NCBI RefSeq assembly: GCF_022605525.1
Contig: NZ_JAKQYJ010000002.1
Coordinates: 186,001 to 250,000, forward strand
Direction of reading: 5' to 3'
Source of the DNA: Porphyrobacter sp. GA68
Lineage (GTDB): Bacteria; Pseudomonadota; Alphaproteobacteria; Sphingomonadales; Sphingomonadaceae
DNA length: 64,000 bases
Shown here: in pieces, positions 1 through 8,460 of the stretch
Position numbering within the stretch: position 1 is the first letter of the stretch
How the letters are laid out: every line of letters starts with the position of its first letter
Position numbers and translations under genes: made by a program
Notes under the pieces: generated by a model
Database searches by the model: none
What the model was told of the DNA's origin: nothing
Seen by the model: only the letters and a program-made list of their open reading frames with translations

Positions 1-1392
1 CAATACAAGCGCCGCCCACGACCATGCAAGGTGACGGGGCCCTTCTCGACGCTCAGCCTGAACAAACAGCGCGGCCAGCATTGTCAGGGCCGCAAGCGTG
101 GTGGCAATCGTCAGCATGACTGTCGGCAGCAATGGCATAGCCATATTCGCCGCCAACGTCGGCCTGATCGTCGCGGCAACGGGGGCGGGGTACTTCACCC
201 CGATGCTTTGGACATGATCTTGCGAATAGTTGAAGCTACTCATATCGAAATGGAACAGTTGCTGGACAAAGGAATGGAGCGACACGCCCACAAGGCCTAT
301 CGGATCGTGGGCCAGCACCGCCAGGAAGAATGGGACGTCTTCGCGGGATACCTGCGCACGCTCCGCATCGCTGAAGAGTTGGTACACGCCGGTGGCCGCC
401 TTCTCATCCCACAGGAAGGCGTCGCTGGGCACCGGCAGCCGGTCGCGATAACGACACAGCACAAAATCCACGCCGGCATCACCGCAGCGTTCCTGGAGAA
501 AAACAGTGCCCGGGCCGGCGTCGGTCAGCCGGGCCGACAGGAACGGGGGGGAAACGGGCCGTTCGCCGAGGGCGAAGGATACGGCCAGGTTGAAAGCGGC
601 GACTGACAATGCGCCCGCAGCCACTATCGGCAGCGCGATCAAAATAGCCCTCATCCGGTTACCACCCAATGCGAAGACGGCGGCAACGATGCCGGCGGCA
701 GCGACAATGAGGATATGAGTGGTGTGAAAGGTCGCAATGACGGCGCAGATCGCTATCAAGGCTATCAGTTCAACTTTGCGCAAGCGGCTCCAGAACGCGA
801 CAACCGTGGCGAAGCAGAGCACAAGTAGGCCAGAATACACGTCGGGTATCAACATACTGGTGAAGAAAGGCAGCGGGCTGGCGATAAGCAGCGCTGCGAC
901 CAATGCTGCGGTCGGGCCTGGCGGCATCCGGCCAATCTCACGGCTGATTATGCTGGCGGTAATAAGGAGAATGCCCGCCACGATGAGGGCTTGCAGGAAA
1001 ACCGCTCCCCATGGGCCAAACAACCGCATGGGCGCATAGAGGAGAAAACCGTAATAGATCGAACGGCCGACCAGAACGGGGCGCGTTGGCTTGATCTCAC
1101 CACTTATTCTTGACCCGTCCAGTGCGGGATTGGCCAGCTCTTCAACTGCTCCCGGATTGCCTGCTGGCGGCCTGTCGACCTGTAGCCGGTCAGACCATAC
1201 CGAGGGAGAATTGGTGACGAACACGGCGGCACCATCCGCCGCGCGGACATAGTTGCTGGTATCAGGAAACCAGAACGGTCCGCCATTCACGAACGCCGGC
1301 CACAGAAGTGCCAGCGCTGCTACCACAACGGTCAGCAAAGAACCGAGAGCCGAAGGAAGAGTCCTCTTTCTGCTGGGCGGGGAACGATCCAT
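1..1392 (-). CDS. Polytopic membrane protein, GT-C/glucosyltransferase-like (partial, C-terminus beyond the window edge)
   Basis: An uninterrupted frame of 464 codons runs off the left edge, so the stop lies outside the window. It starts at the ATG at 1390-1392 (MDRSPPSRKRTL). A first membrane segment follows at about residues 16-32, then a soluble loop containing PFWFPDTSNYVRA, then repeated hydrophobic stretches between about residues 115 and 275, another soluble part with two Cys (QERCGDAG, VLCRYRD), and a further segment near the edge. Early aromatic and acidic residues (WFPDTSNY) followed by many membrane helices fit GT-C-type integral glycosyltransferases or the variable GtrC-like partners of GtrA and GtrB, but I recognise no definite family. 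It is divergent from the GtrB-GtrA fusion 162 bp away, which suggests a joint role in glycan decoration. That role is inference. Confidence 0.72.
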   Translation of the reverse strand, partial: MDRSPPSRKRTLPSALGSLLTVVVAALALLWPAFVNGGPFWFPDTSNYVRAADGAAVFVTNSPSVWSDRLQVDRPPAGNPGAVEELANPALDGSRISGEIKPTRPVLVGRSIYYGFLLYAPMRLFGPWGAVFLQALIVAGILLITASIISREIGRMPPGPTAALVAALLIASPLPFFTSMLIPDVYSGLLVLCFATVVAFWSRLRKVELIALIAICAVIATFHTTHILIVAAAGIVAAVFALGGNRMRAILIALPIVAAGALSVAAFNLAVSFALGERPVSPPFLSARLTDAGPGTVFLQERCGDAGVDFVLCRYRDRLPVPSDAFLWDEKAATGVYQLFSDAERAQVSREDVPFFLAVLAHDPIGLVGVSLHSFVQQLFHFDMSSFNYSQDHVQSIGVKYPAPVAATIRPTLAANMAMPLLPTVMLTIATTLAALTMLAALFVQAERREGPRHLAWSWAALVL

Positions 1393-1554
1393 GCATCAAG
1401 TCTCAACCCGCATCGGCGTTAAAAAGCAAACGGCGTAACCCTTGTGGCGCACATTAGAACACATCGCAGTCTCAGCGCAATGGAGCACTTGGGTCGCCTG
1501 CAGCTAATGGCCTTGTCTTGACCTCGACTCGTCCATGCGGAAACAGGCGCAGAC

Positions 1555-2646
1555 ATGCAGCCTCAACTCTCCGTGATCGTTCCGACGTTCAACGAAGTGC
1601 AGAATATCGGTGAGCTTTACGGGCGCATCAGCAAGGTCCTGCACGACATCGCGTGGGAAATGGTCGTTGTCGACGACGATTCCTCCGACGGAACCGCGGA
1701 CGCCGCTCTGGCCCTTGCGCGGGCGGGCGAGCCGGTCCGGGTGATCCGCCGCATCGGGCGCCGGGGGCTTTCCAGCGCAGTGATCGAAGGGATGCTGAGC
1801 AGCGCCGCCGACTTCTTTGCCGTGATCGACGCCGATCTTCAGCATGACGAAGCGTTGCTGCCGCAGATGCTGGAGACGCTGAGGCAGGGCGATACCGACA
1901 TCGTGATCGGCACCCGCTATGCAGGCGCTGGCAGCGTGGGCGACTGGAGCGCCGCTCGCGTACGGATGAGCCGGCTGGCCACCGTTCTGGCGCAGAAAGT
2001 CACCGGTGCGCGGATCAGCGACCCGATGAGCGGCTTTTTCGCCATCCGTCGCGAGCCGCTGGAGCGCACGGTGCGCCACCTGTCTGGCGAGGGATACAAG
2101 ATCCTGCTGGACATCTTCGCCAGTTCGCCCGTGCCGCTGCGGCACGCTGAACTGCCCTACACCTTCCGCCAGCGGCTGCACGGGGAAAGCAAGCTCGATG
2201 CTGCGGTCCTGTCGCAATACGGCCTGCTGCTGTTCGACAAGACTGTCGGCCGCTTCATTCCGCCGCGATTGATCTTCTTCAGCATCGTTGGCGCAATCGG
2301 CGTCTTCGTCCACTACGCAGCCTTTGCCCTGCTGTTTTTCGCGGGCGGAGTGTCGTTTCTGGTGGCGCAGACCGGGGCCACAATTACCGCCATGACCGGC
2401 AATTACGTCCTGAACAATCAGCTCACCTACCGCGATGCGCGGCGCAAAGGCTGGAAGTTCGTCACCGGATTGCTGGCATTCTATCTCGTGTGCAGCATCG
2501 GCCTGCTCGGGAACGTGGGCATAGCATCCTATGCCTTCTCGCTCGAGTACCAGTGGTGGCTCGCTGCCTTCGCCGGGATCGTGGTGGGAACAGTGTGGAA
2601 CTTCGCGGCGTCCTCCATCTTCGTATGGAAGCAGCGCCGGCTGTGA
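1555..2646 (+). CDS. Bactoprenol/dolichol-phosphate sugar synthase fused to GtrA flippase domain
   Basis: A 363-residue protein. Residues 1-230 form a GT2 glycosyltransferase of the DPM1/GtrB type: SVIVPTFNEVQNI at the N-terminus, VVDDDSSDGT as the nucleotide-sugar motif, DADLQHDE as the metal-binding region, and IGTRYAGAGSVGDWS. Residues 240-363 form a GtrA domain with four membrane helices, including the conserved end NFAASSIFVWK. GtrB-like enzymes transfer a sugar from a nucleotide donor to polyprenyl phosphate on the cytoplasmic face, and GtrA is thought to flip it to the periplasm, so both steps appear to be in one polypeptide. The start is the ATG at 1555. The acceptor and sugar cannot be read from the sequence. 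The divergent membrane protein at 1-1392 is a candidate final transferase. Confidence 0.9.
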   Translation: MQPQLSVIVPTFNEVQNIGELYGRISKVLHDIAWEMVVVDDDSSDGTADAALALARAGEPVRVIRRIGRRGLSSAVIEGMLSSAADFFAVIDADLQHDEALLPQMLETLRQGDTDIVIGTRYAGAGSVGDWSAARVRMSRLATVLAQKVTGARISDPMSGFFAIRREPLERTVRHLSGEGYKILLDIFASSPVPLRHAELPYTFRQRLHGESKLDAAVLSQYGLLLFDKTVGRFIPPRLIFFSIVGAIGVFVHYAAFALLFFAGGVSFLVAQTGATITAMTGNYVLNNQLTYRDARRKGWKFVTGLLAFYLVCSIGLLGNVGIASYAFSLEYQWWLAAFAGIVVGTVWNFAASSIFVWKQRRL

Positions 2647-2656
2647 CAGAGCGCCG

Positions 2657-3514
2657 TCAGGTCCATACCGCTTCTGGTGGAAGGCTCATCAGGATTGCGT
2701 CGATGTTGCCGCCGGTCTTGAGGCCGAAGAGCGTGCCGCGGTCGTACACGAGGTTGAATTCGGCGTAGCGGCCGCGCCATTCCAGCTGGCGCTGCTTGTC
2801 CTCACCGGAAAAGGCTGCGCCCATCCGCCGGCGGACCAGTTGCGGGTAAATGTCGAGAAACGCCTCGCCCACATCGCGCGTGAAGGCGAAGTTGCGGGCA
2901 AAGGCAGGATCGTCGGCACATTCGAGATGGTCGTAGAAAATGCCGCCCACGCCGCGATGCACCCCCCGATGAGGAATGAAGAAGTAATCGTCCGCCCACT
3001 TGGCGAACCGTTCGTAATAGGTCGGGTTGTGGGCCATGCAGGCCGCCCGGAGGCGGGCATGAAAAGCGTCCGTATCCTCTTGGTAGGGCAGCGGCGGGTT
3101 GAGGTCCGCACCGCCACCGAACCATGCCTTGCTCGTGACCAGAAACCGGGTGTTCATGTGGACCGCGGGCACATGCGGATTGGCCATATGGGCAACGAGG
3201 CTGATGCCGGTGGCGGTGAATTGCGGGTTGTCCTGGTCGGCACCGTTGACGGTGGCGGCGAAAGCGGGCGGGAAGCTGCCGTGCACGGTTGAGACGTTCA
3301 CCCCGACCTTTTCGAACACCTTGCCCTTCATCAGGCCCTGGGTCCCGCCGCCGGGGTCGTCGTTGCCTTCTTCTTCCCGGCGCCACGAGCGATAGGTGAA
3401 AGCTGCGTCCGATCCGGTTTCACGTTCGATCGCCTCGAACTCGGTGCAGATGCGCGTTCGCAAGTCTTCGAACCAGAGGCGGGCTTGCTGTGTCTGCTCT
3501 GTCCAGTCGGCCAT
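2657..3514 (-). CDS. hemF: Oxygen-dependent coproporphyrinogen III oxidase
   Basis: Converts coproporphyrinogen III to protoporphyrinogen IX by two O2-dependent oxidative decarboxylations, in cytosolic heme synthesis. The 285-residue product has the usual HemF length and diagnostic motifs: WFGGGADLNP at about 131-140, IPHRGVHRGVGGIFYD in the middle, and FNLVYDRGTLFGL near the C-terminus. The frame stays open upstream, but family alignment favours the ATG at 3512-3514 (MADWTEQ). A hairpin (arms 3528-3534 and 3539-3545) sits just upstream, next to the purine-rich ribosome-binding region. It is divergent from pdeM and convergent with the GtrB-GtrA gene, from which it is separated by only 10 bp. 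Confidence 0.95.
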   Translation of the reverse strand: MADWTEQTQQARLWFEDLRTRICTEFEAIERETGSDAAFTYRSWRREEEGNDDPGGGTQGLMKGKVFEKVGVNVSTVHGSFPPAFAATVNGADQDNPQFTATGISLVAHMANPHVPAVHMNTRFLVTSKAWFGGGADLNPPLPYQEDTDAFHARLRAACMAHNPTYYERFAKWADDYFFIPHRGVHRGVGGIFYDHLECADDPAFARNFAFTRDVGEAFLDIYPQLVRRRMGAAFSGEDKQRQLEWRGRYAEFNLVYDRGTLFGLKTGGNIDAILMSLPPEAVWT

Positions 3515-3527
3515 TGGTGCATCTCCC

Positions 3528-3545
3528 CCTCTCGCTGGCGAGAGG
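3528..3545. repeat. Short GC palindrome upstream of hemF
   Basis: Perfect 7-bp arms (CCTCTCG and CGAGAGG) with a 4-nt loop. On the minus strand it ends right beside the purine-rich Shine-Dalgarno region of hemF. The same CTC(T/C)CGC-type palindrome recurs near 8461, 22824 and 24014, which points to a small REP-like intergenic family rather than a gene-specific operator. Confidence 0.5.
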
Positions 3546-3682
3546 TTCCGGGTGGTCAGTCGCTGCACGAGGTGCGGCATGCCCGGTGCGACTAGCATCC
3601 GCGGCGCCGCGCGCAAGTCCGACGCGGCTGATGGCCACGCAGGGGGGTTGCCACGCAACGCTTCCGGCGTCAGTGAGGCGGC

Positions 3683-4390
3683 ATGGTTCCCTTTTCGTTC
3701 GCTGGCGAAGAAATGCTGCTGACCCGCGGCCGCGCGCTGTTCTGGCCGCGAGAGGCGGCGCTGCTGCTGGCCGACCTGCATCTGGAAAAGGCCAGCTTCT
3801 TTGCGCGGCACAATCAGTTCCTGCCGCCCTATGACAGCCGGGAAACGCTGGAACGGATCGCCGATGCCATTCGCGAAACCGGTGCCCGGCGGGCCATTAC
3901 CCTGGGAGACAATTTTCACGATCCGGACGGCTGGGCGAGGCTGGACCCGCACGCCTGCGGCATGCTGGAAGCATTGACGCGGGCGGTGGACTGGGTGTGG
4001 ATTACCGGCAATCACGACGTGGGCAAGGATGGTCTCGCCGCCGAGGTACGTTGCGGCGGCACCCTGACCGATGAGCTGGAGATCGGCGGCGTAGTGCTGC
4101 GTCACATCGCCCGGCCCGGAGAGACTCGGGCGGAGATGTCCGGCCACTTCCATCCGCGCGTCCAGTTGACGGTGAACCGCCGCAGGATTGCACGGCCATG
4201 CGCCGTGCTGGCCAGCGGCAAACAGGCGCCGGACCGGTTAATCCTGCCATCCTTCGGCACGCTGACCGGAGGGATGGCGGCGAACCATCCAGCCATTCTG
4301 AAGGCTTTGCAGCCTGCTGACACCATCCGGGCCGTGTTGCCGGCCGGCGACAGGATGGTGCAATTCCCCCTTTGGCAGAGGGCCGCCTGA
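3683..4390 (+). CDS. pdeM: Ligase-associated DNA-damage-response endonuclease PdeM (metallophosphoesterase)
   Basis: A 235-residue calcineurin-like phosphoesterase with the complete metal site: DLHLEK at 31-36, GDNFHD at 75-80, GNHD at 109-112 and GHFHP at 154-158. The N-terminal part with LFWP and LLLADLHLEK followed by a shortened core is typical of the PdeM family, named for co-occurrence with a ligase and an Lhr-like DEXH helicase in a DNA repair gene set. Neither partner is present here: the gene stands alone between hemF (divergent) and infC. The start is the ATG at 3683. The specific repair role comes from the family, not from anything visible in this locus. Confidence 0.88.
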   Translation: MVPFSFAGEEMLLTRGRALFWPREAALLLADLHLEKASFFARHNQFLPPYDSRETLERIADAIRETGARRAITLGDNFHDPDGWARLDPHACGMLEALTRAVDWVWITGNHDVGKDGLAAEVRCGGTLTDELEIGGVVLRHIARPGETRAEMSGHFHPRVQLTVNRRRIARPCAVLASGKQAPDRLILPSFGTLTGGMAANHPAILKALQPADTIRAVLPAGDRMVQFPLWQRAA

Positions 4391-4451
4391 CTTAAAGATC
4401 TGGCGCAACGGCACGCCCGCGTCTAAATGGCGGGAATCTGCAATCACATTC

Positions 4452-4467
4452 AGGAGACTGCCCCATA
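4452..4467 (+). promoter_or_regulatory. Shine-Dalgarno and ATA start of infC
   Basis: AGGAGA at 4452-4457 lies 7 nt before an ATA codon at 4465-4467. That codon opens the frame encoding the conserved IF3 N-terminal basic peptide. There is no competing ATG, GTG or TTG in that frame before 4528, and an ATG start at 4528 would delete the conserved N-terminus and lacks a comparable ribosome-binding site. Confidence 0.8.
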
Positions 4468-5007
4468 GCCCGTCCACCCCGGCGCACCCTACAGCCGCCT
4501 ATCAAGAGCGGCCCGCGCTTTGACAATATGATCCAGGCGGACAAGGTCCGTGTCATCGACGATGAAGGCGAAAACCTTGGCGTGATGTATACCCGCCAGG
4601 CGATTGAACAGGCCAATGAAGTGGGCCTGAACCTCGTCGAAGTTTCCCCCAACGCAGACCCGCCGGTCTGCAAGTTCCTCGACGTCGGCAAGTTCCGCTA
4701 CGAAGCGCAGAAAAAGGCCAACGCCGCGCGCAAGACGCAGAAGACGCAGGACATCAAAGAGATCAAGATGCGACCCAACATCGATGATCACGATTACGAC
4801 GTGAAGATGCGCAACGTTGCCCGGTTCATCGAGGATGGCGACAAGGTGAAGATCACGCTGCGTTTCCGGGGCCGCGAAATGGCGCATCAGAACCTTGGCA
4901 TGGATCTGTTGAAGCGGGTCCAGGACGACACCGCGGAAACCGCCAAGGTCGAGGCATTTCCGCGCCTCGAAGGGCGGCAGATGCTGATGGTACTGGCGCC
5001 CAAGTAG
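4465..5007 (+). CDS. infC: Translation initiation factor IF-3
   Basis: A 180-residue protein when read from ATA at 4465. IF3 binds the 30S subunit, prevents premature 50S joining and rejects non-canonical start codons and mismatched initiator tRNA. The N-terminal extension reads [20 protein letters not shown] and is followed by [14 protein letters not shown]. The linker contains many Lys and Arg residues, and the C-terminal domain includes [15 protein letters not shown] and [13 protein letters not shown]. Taking ATG 4528 instead would give 159 residues and lose the conserved R-rich start. A rare start codon is the classic basis of infC autoregulation, because IF3 itself discriminates against it. 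AUU is best known and ATA is rarer. The regulatory reading is inference from other bacteria. Confidence 0.93.
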   Translation: MARPPRRTLQPPIKSGPRFDNMIQADKVRVIDDEGENLGVMYTRQAIEQANEVGLNLVEVSPNADPPVCKFLDVGKFRYEAQKKANAARKTQKTQDIKEIKMRPNIDDHDYDVKMRNVARFIEDGDKVKITLRFRGREMAHQNLGMDLLKRVQDDTAETAKVEAFPRLEGRQMLMVLAPK

Positions 5008-5022
5008 CTCCACTGGTCGCCG

Positions 5023-5421
5023 CTATCTTCGCGGGTGCGGCGGCTCCCACAGTTCGACAGGATTGCCTTCCGGGTCGTGGATGCGGGCGAAACGACCGAC
5101 TGCCGGGTCATGCCATTCGGCGCGGCGCTCCGCCGTCACTCCGTTCTTGGCCAGTTTTTCCAGCAGCAGGTCCAGGCCGTCGACGCGGAAGTTCAGCATG
5201 TATTGCCGATCTGCGGGAAAGTAGTCGCTGTCCCGCGGAAAGGGCGTGAAAACCGTATCGCCGCCCTGCGCGCGCCAGGACCACTCGCTCGGCTCGCCGT
5301 CGTCGGCGGTGCAGCCGGCACCCACGCCGAGCATGTCCCGATACCATTGGCTGAGCGTCTCAGGGTGAGCCGAGCGGAAGAACACTCCGCCGATGCCAAG
5401 AACGCCGCCTGCTTTTGCCAT
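5023..5421 (-). CDS. VOC-family (glyoxalase/bleomycin-resistance fold) protein
   Basis: 132 residues starting at the ATG at 5419-5421, with AGGAGG 8 nt upstream on the minus strand. One vicinal-oxygen-chelate module pair is visible: FFRSAHPETLSQWYRDMLG at the start and IHDPEGNPVELWEP at the end, the two stretches that normally carry metal ligands (His and Glu). Such proteins include glyoxalase I, dioxygenases and antibiotic-binding proteins, and the substrate cannot be inferred. It is convergent with infC, with only 15 bp between stops, and divergent from the SLC13 carrier. Confidence 0.8.
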   Translation of the reverse strand: MAKAGGVLGIGGVFFRSAHPETLSQWYRDMLGVGAGCTADDGEPSEWSWRAQGGDTVFTPFPRDSDYFPADRQYMLNFRVDGLDLLLEKLAKNGVTAERRAEWHDPAVGRFARIHDPEGNPVELWEPPHPRR

Positions 5422-5570
5422 GCGCGGTCCTCCTGTATCCAGAAGGTACGACGGGTCCGCGCGTCCGGCAACATCTGCGGGAGAGAGTTCCTCGGAATCC
5501 AAGGCGTGTTGCCTTGTAGGGCGCTTGCTGGGATGACGAGGGATCAAGGGTTACTGGGGGCGGGATTAGG

Positions 5571-6986
5571 ATGAAACGGGCAAGCAGAGCAGGCTTGTTC
5601 ATCGGAGCGTTGGCGCTTGTCGGCGCCTTTTTACTGCCCGTGCCTGCCGGCATGACCCGCGAAATGGTGATTGTGGCCGGGCTGGTGCTGCTCATGGCGG
5701 TGTGGTGGATGACCGAGGCCATCCCGCTCACTGCGACCGCCCTGATGCCGTTCGTCATCCTGCCATTGGCCGGCGTGTTATCGGCCGAAGAAGCGGCCGG
5801 CGCCTATTATTCACCTATATTGTTCCTCATCCTGGGTGGCGCCTTCCTCGCGCTGGCTATCGAACGGACCGGCCTGCATCGCCGCCTGGCCCTGCGCCTG
5901 CTGGAGGTTGTCGGCGGGCGGGGTGGTCCGGGCGGAATACTGTTCGCGTTCATGGCGACGACGGCTGCCTTGTCCATGGTGATTTCCAACACTTCAGCCG
6001 CCCTCATCCTCATGCCGGTTGCAATCGCGGTGCTGGCCGGCGGCGGGATCCCACCGGAAGAGCGGGATGGTCTTGCCGGCGCGCTGCCGATGGGCATCGC
6101 CTTTGCTGCCAGCATCGGCGGATTGGGCACTCTGGTCGGCAGTCCCACCAACGCCATCGCGGTGGGTCTGCTCGACACTGTCATCGGGTTTCGGATAAGC
6201 TTCGCGCAGTGGTCGCTGTACGGGCTTCCGCTCGTTGCGGCAGGTGTGCCGCTGGCTGCGTTGATCATCGCGCGCGTTCAGCGGATCGGCGCGCACACCT
6301 TTGATCTTTCCGCAGCACAGGCGGCGATCGGCGAGCGACTCCCATGGACCCGGCCCGAACGGCGCCTCGTCCCCGTCATCGTGCTTGCCTTCGGGGCGTG
6401 GATGACCGTGCCTCTGGTGCAGCCACTGCTGCCCCAGGGGAGCTGGACCGATGGAACAATTGCCGTCATCGCGGGTCTGGCGCTGTTCCTCATTCCCGAT
6501 GGAACGGGGCGGCCGCTGCTTGTCTGGCAGGAAGCCGACCGGGCGCCATGGGCCGTCATCATGATGTTCGGGGGCGGACTGGCGCTGGCCGCCGGCATAG
6601 GTGCCAGCGGGCTGGCGGCCTGGCTGGGAGAGGCGCTGCTGTTTCTCCAGGGCGTGCCGCTGATAGTGATTGCGCTCATCCTGGTGGCGCTGGTGGTGCT
6701 CGTGACGGAGTTCGCCAGCAACGTCGCCACGGCAAGTGCGATCATTCCCGTCGTTGCCGCGCTCAGCGTGGCGCTGGGGGCAGACCCCCTGCTGCTCGCG
6801 CTGCCGGCGGCGCTCGCGGCAAGCTGGGGCTTCATGCTGCCCGCCGGAACCGGACCCAACGCCATCGCGTGGGCGACGGGGCGCATCATTCTGCCACGCA
6901 TGGTGCGCGCCGGCGTGCTGCTGGATGTGGCCGGAGTGTTCCTCATCGTGGGCATGGTGTGGATCATCTATACAGTGACCGGTTGA
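5571..6986 (+). CDS. SLC13/DASS-family anion permease
   Basis: A 471-residue polytopic inner-membrane protein with about 11-12 hydrophobic segments. Family signatures are visible in both halves: ISNTSAALILMP and GSPTNAIAVG in the first, EFASNVATASAIIP and PAGTGPNAIAWATGR in the second. Members move dicarboxylates, citrate, sulfate or related anions, usually with Na+. The paired SNT-type motifs argue for the dicarboxylate-like branch, but substrate specificity is not readable. The start is the ATG at 5571, preceded by a purine-rich GGGCGGGATTAGG. The downstream PLP enzyme is on the same strand but separated by a 144-bp structured leader, so it probably has its own control. Confidence 0.85.
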   Translation: MKRASRAGLFIGALALVGAFLLPVPAGMTREMVIVAGLVLLMAVWWMTEAIPLTATALMPFVILPLAGVLSAEEAAGAYYSPILFLILGGAFLALAIERTGLHRRLALRLLEVVGGRGGPGGILFAFMATTAALSMVISNTSAALILMPVAIAVLAGGGIPPEERDGLAGALPMGIAFAASIGGLGTLVGSPTNAIAVGLLDTVIGFRISFAQWSLYGLPLVAAGVPLAALIIARVQRIGAHTFDLSAAQAAIGERLPWTRPERRLVPVIVLAFGAWMTVPLVQPLLPQGSWTDGTIAVIAGLALFLIPDGTGRPLLVWQEADRAPWAVIMMFGGGLALAAGIGASGLAAWLGEALLFLQGVPLIVIALILVALVVLVTEFASNVATASAIIPVVAALSVALGADPLLLALPAALAASWGFMLPAGTGPNAIAWATGRIILPRMVRAGVLLDVAGVFLIVGMVWIIYTVTG

Positions 6987-7025
6987 ACGGCGGGTAAGCC
7001 CGCTGTAGGCGTCACGGCAACACGC

Positions 7026-7075
7026 GCCGGCGGAGATGCGGACCTGCGGAGGTTAGGTCCGCCAGCGCCGCCGGC
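7026..7075 (+). promoter_or_regulatory. Structured 5' leader of the Cys/Met PLP enzyme gene
   Basis: Two nested perfect stems: outer GCCGGCGG (7026-7033) with CCGCCGGC (7068-7075), inner GCGGACCT (7038-7045) with AGGTCCGC (7055-7062), closing a 9-nt loop. A third stem, CCCAG with CTGGG, follows at about 7084-7104, before the start codon at 7131. It does not match the conserved cores of the SAM-II, SAH or cobalamin riboswitches that I know. It could be a leader RNA controlling the sulfur amino-acid enzyme, or a terminator or processing signal of the upstream gene, though it lacks a T-tract. Confidence 0.45.
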
Positions 7076-7130
7076 AGCCGATACCCAGCTCCCGCCTTCC
7101 TGGGGGCGCCACACCAAGGAAGGAACATCC

Positions 7131-8450
7131 ATGACCGACGCAGTTGATGCCGCAACCCAGCCCACCCCGCGGCGCAAGCCCAAGGCGGAGGTGACAACAC
7201 TGAACGGCCGCGCGCTGAAACCGGCGACGCTGATGATGGGATACGGATACGACCCCGTTCTGTCGGAAGGGTCGCTGAAGCCGCCGATCTTCCTCACCTC
7301 CACCTTCGCCTTCGAAAGCGCGGCGGCGGGCAAGCGGCATTTCGAAGGCATCACCGGCATCCGCGAAGGCGGGGCGGAAGGTCTGGTCTATTCGCGCTTC
7401 AACGGGCCCAACCAGGAGATCCTGGAGGACCGGCTTGCCATCTGGGATGGGGCGGAGGATGCGCTGTGCTTCTCGTCCGGGATGACCGCGATCTGCATCC
7501 TGATGATGGCGTACTGTTCGGCCGGGGACGTGATCGTCCATTCCGGGCCGCTGTATGCCGCGTCGGAAGGCTTCGTCGCCAAGACGCTGAGCCGGTTCGG
7601 CGTCACCTACATCGATTTCCCCGCTGGAGCGACCCGCGACGAACTCGACAACATCCTTGCCCGCGCCGCCGAGATGGCTGCGGAGCAGGGCGGCAAGGTG
7701 GCGATGATCTATCTTGAATCCCCGGGCAACCCGACCAACGCGCTGGTCGATGTGCAGGCGGTGCGCGATGCGCGCGACGCGGCTTTCGGTGCGGACGGCC
7801 CGCCGATCGCGATCGACAACACGTTCCTGGGACCACTGTGGCAACGGCCGCTGGAGCATGGCGCCGACATCGTCGCCTATTCACTGACGAAGTACGTCGG
7901 CGGTCACAGCGACCTCGTGGCGGGCAGCGTTGCGGGCGCTAAGAAGTGGATGAACCCGGTCCGCTCCTTGCGCAACACGATGGGCGGCATTGCCGATCCG
8001 AATACAGCCTGGATGCTGCTGCGCAGTCTCGAGACGGTGGAATTGCGCATGACACGCGCGGGCGAGAACGCCGCCAAGGTGTGCGAATACCTGCGCGGGC
8101 ATCCCAAGGTGGAGGGATTGGGCTACCTCGGCTTCATCAGCGACCCGCGGCAGAAGGACATCTACGACCGCCACTGCCTTGGCGCCGGCTCGACCTTCTC
8201 CGTGTTCCTGCGCGGCGGCGAGGAAGAATGCTTCCGCTTCCTCGACGCGCTGAAAGTCGCCAAGCTGGCGGTGAGCCTGGGCGGCACCGAGACCTTGGCA
8301 AGCCATCCGGCGTCGATGACGCACCTGTCCGTGCCTCAGGGGCGGCGGACGGAACTGGGGATTGCCGACAACCTGGTACGGATCAGCGTGGGGATCGAGG
8401 ACGCGGACGACCTGATCGCAGATTTCGAGCAGGCGCTGGCGCAGGTATAG
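7131..8450 (+). CDS. Cystathionine gamma-synthase/methionine gamma-lyase-family PLP enzyme
   Basis: 439 residues of the Cys/Met metabolism PLP-dependent fold (trans-sulfuration family). Visible landmarks are YSRFNGPNQEILEDRLAIWDGAEDALCFSSGM (cofactor-binding region), YLESPGNPTN, DNTFLGPLWQRPLEHGADI, and the PLP-lysine segment SLTKYVGGHSD with the Lys near residue 254. The C-terminal half has GSTFSVFL and LGGTETLASHPASMTH. The family includes cystathionine gamma-synthase, cystathionine lyases, O-acetylhomoserine sulfhydrylase and methionine gamma-lyase, and sequence reading alone does not separate them. A charged N-terminal tail of about 35 residues precedes the conserved part. The start is the ATG at 7131, with AAGGAAGG upstream. 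Confidence 0.88.
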   Translation: MTDAVDAATQPTPRRKPKAEVTTLNGRALKPATLMMGYGYDPVLSEGSLKPPIFLTSTFAFESAAAGKRHFEGITGIREGGAEGLVYSRFNGPNQEILEDRLAIWDGAEDALCFSSGMTAICILMMAYCSAGDVIVHSGPLYAASEGFVAKTLSRFGVTYIDFPAGATRDELDNILARAAEMAAEQGGKVAMIYLESPGNPTNALVDVQAVRDARDAAFGADGPPIAIDNTFLGPLWQRPLEHGADIVAYSLTKYVGGHSDLVAGSVAGAKKWMNPVRSLRNTMGGIADPNTAWMLLRSLETVELRMTRAGENAAKVCEYLRGHPKVEGLGYLGFISDPRQKDIYDRHCLGAGSTFSVFLRGGEEECFRFLDALKVAKLAVSLGGTETLASHPASMTHLSVPQGRRTELGIADNLVRISVGIEDADDLIADFEQALAQV

Positions 8451-8460
8451 TTGAGTGTTG

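Noticed and set aside
31-606. 191-codon plus-strand frame at the left edge
   Set aside because: Antisense to the membrane protein frame, which is open across the entire 1392 bp and shows real membrane helices.
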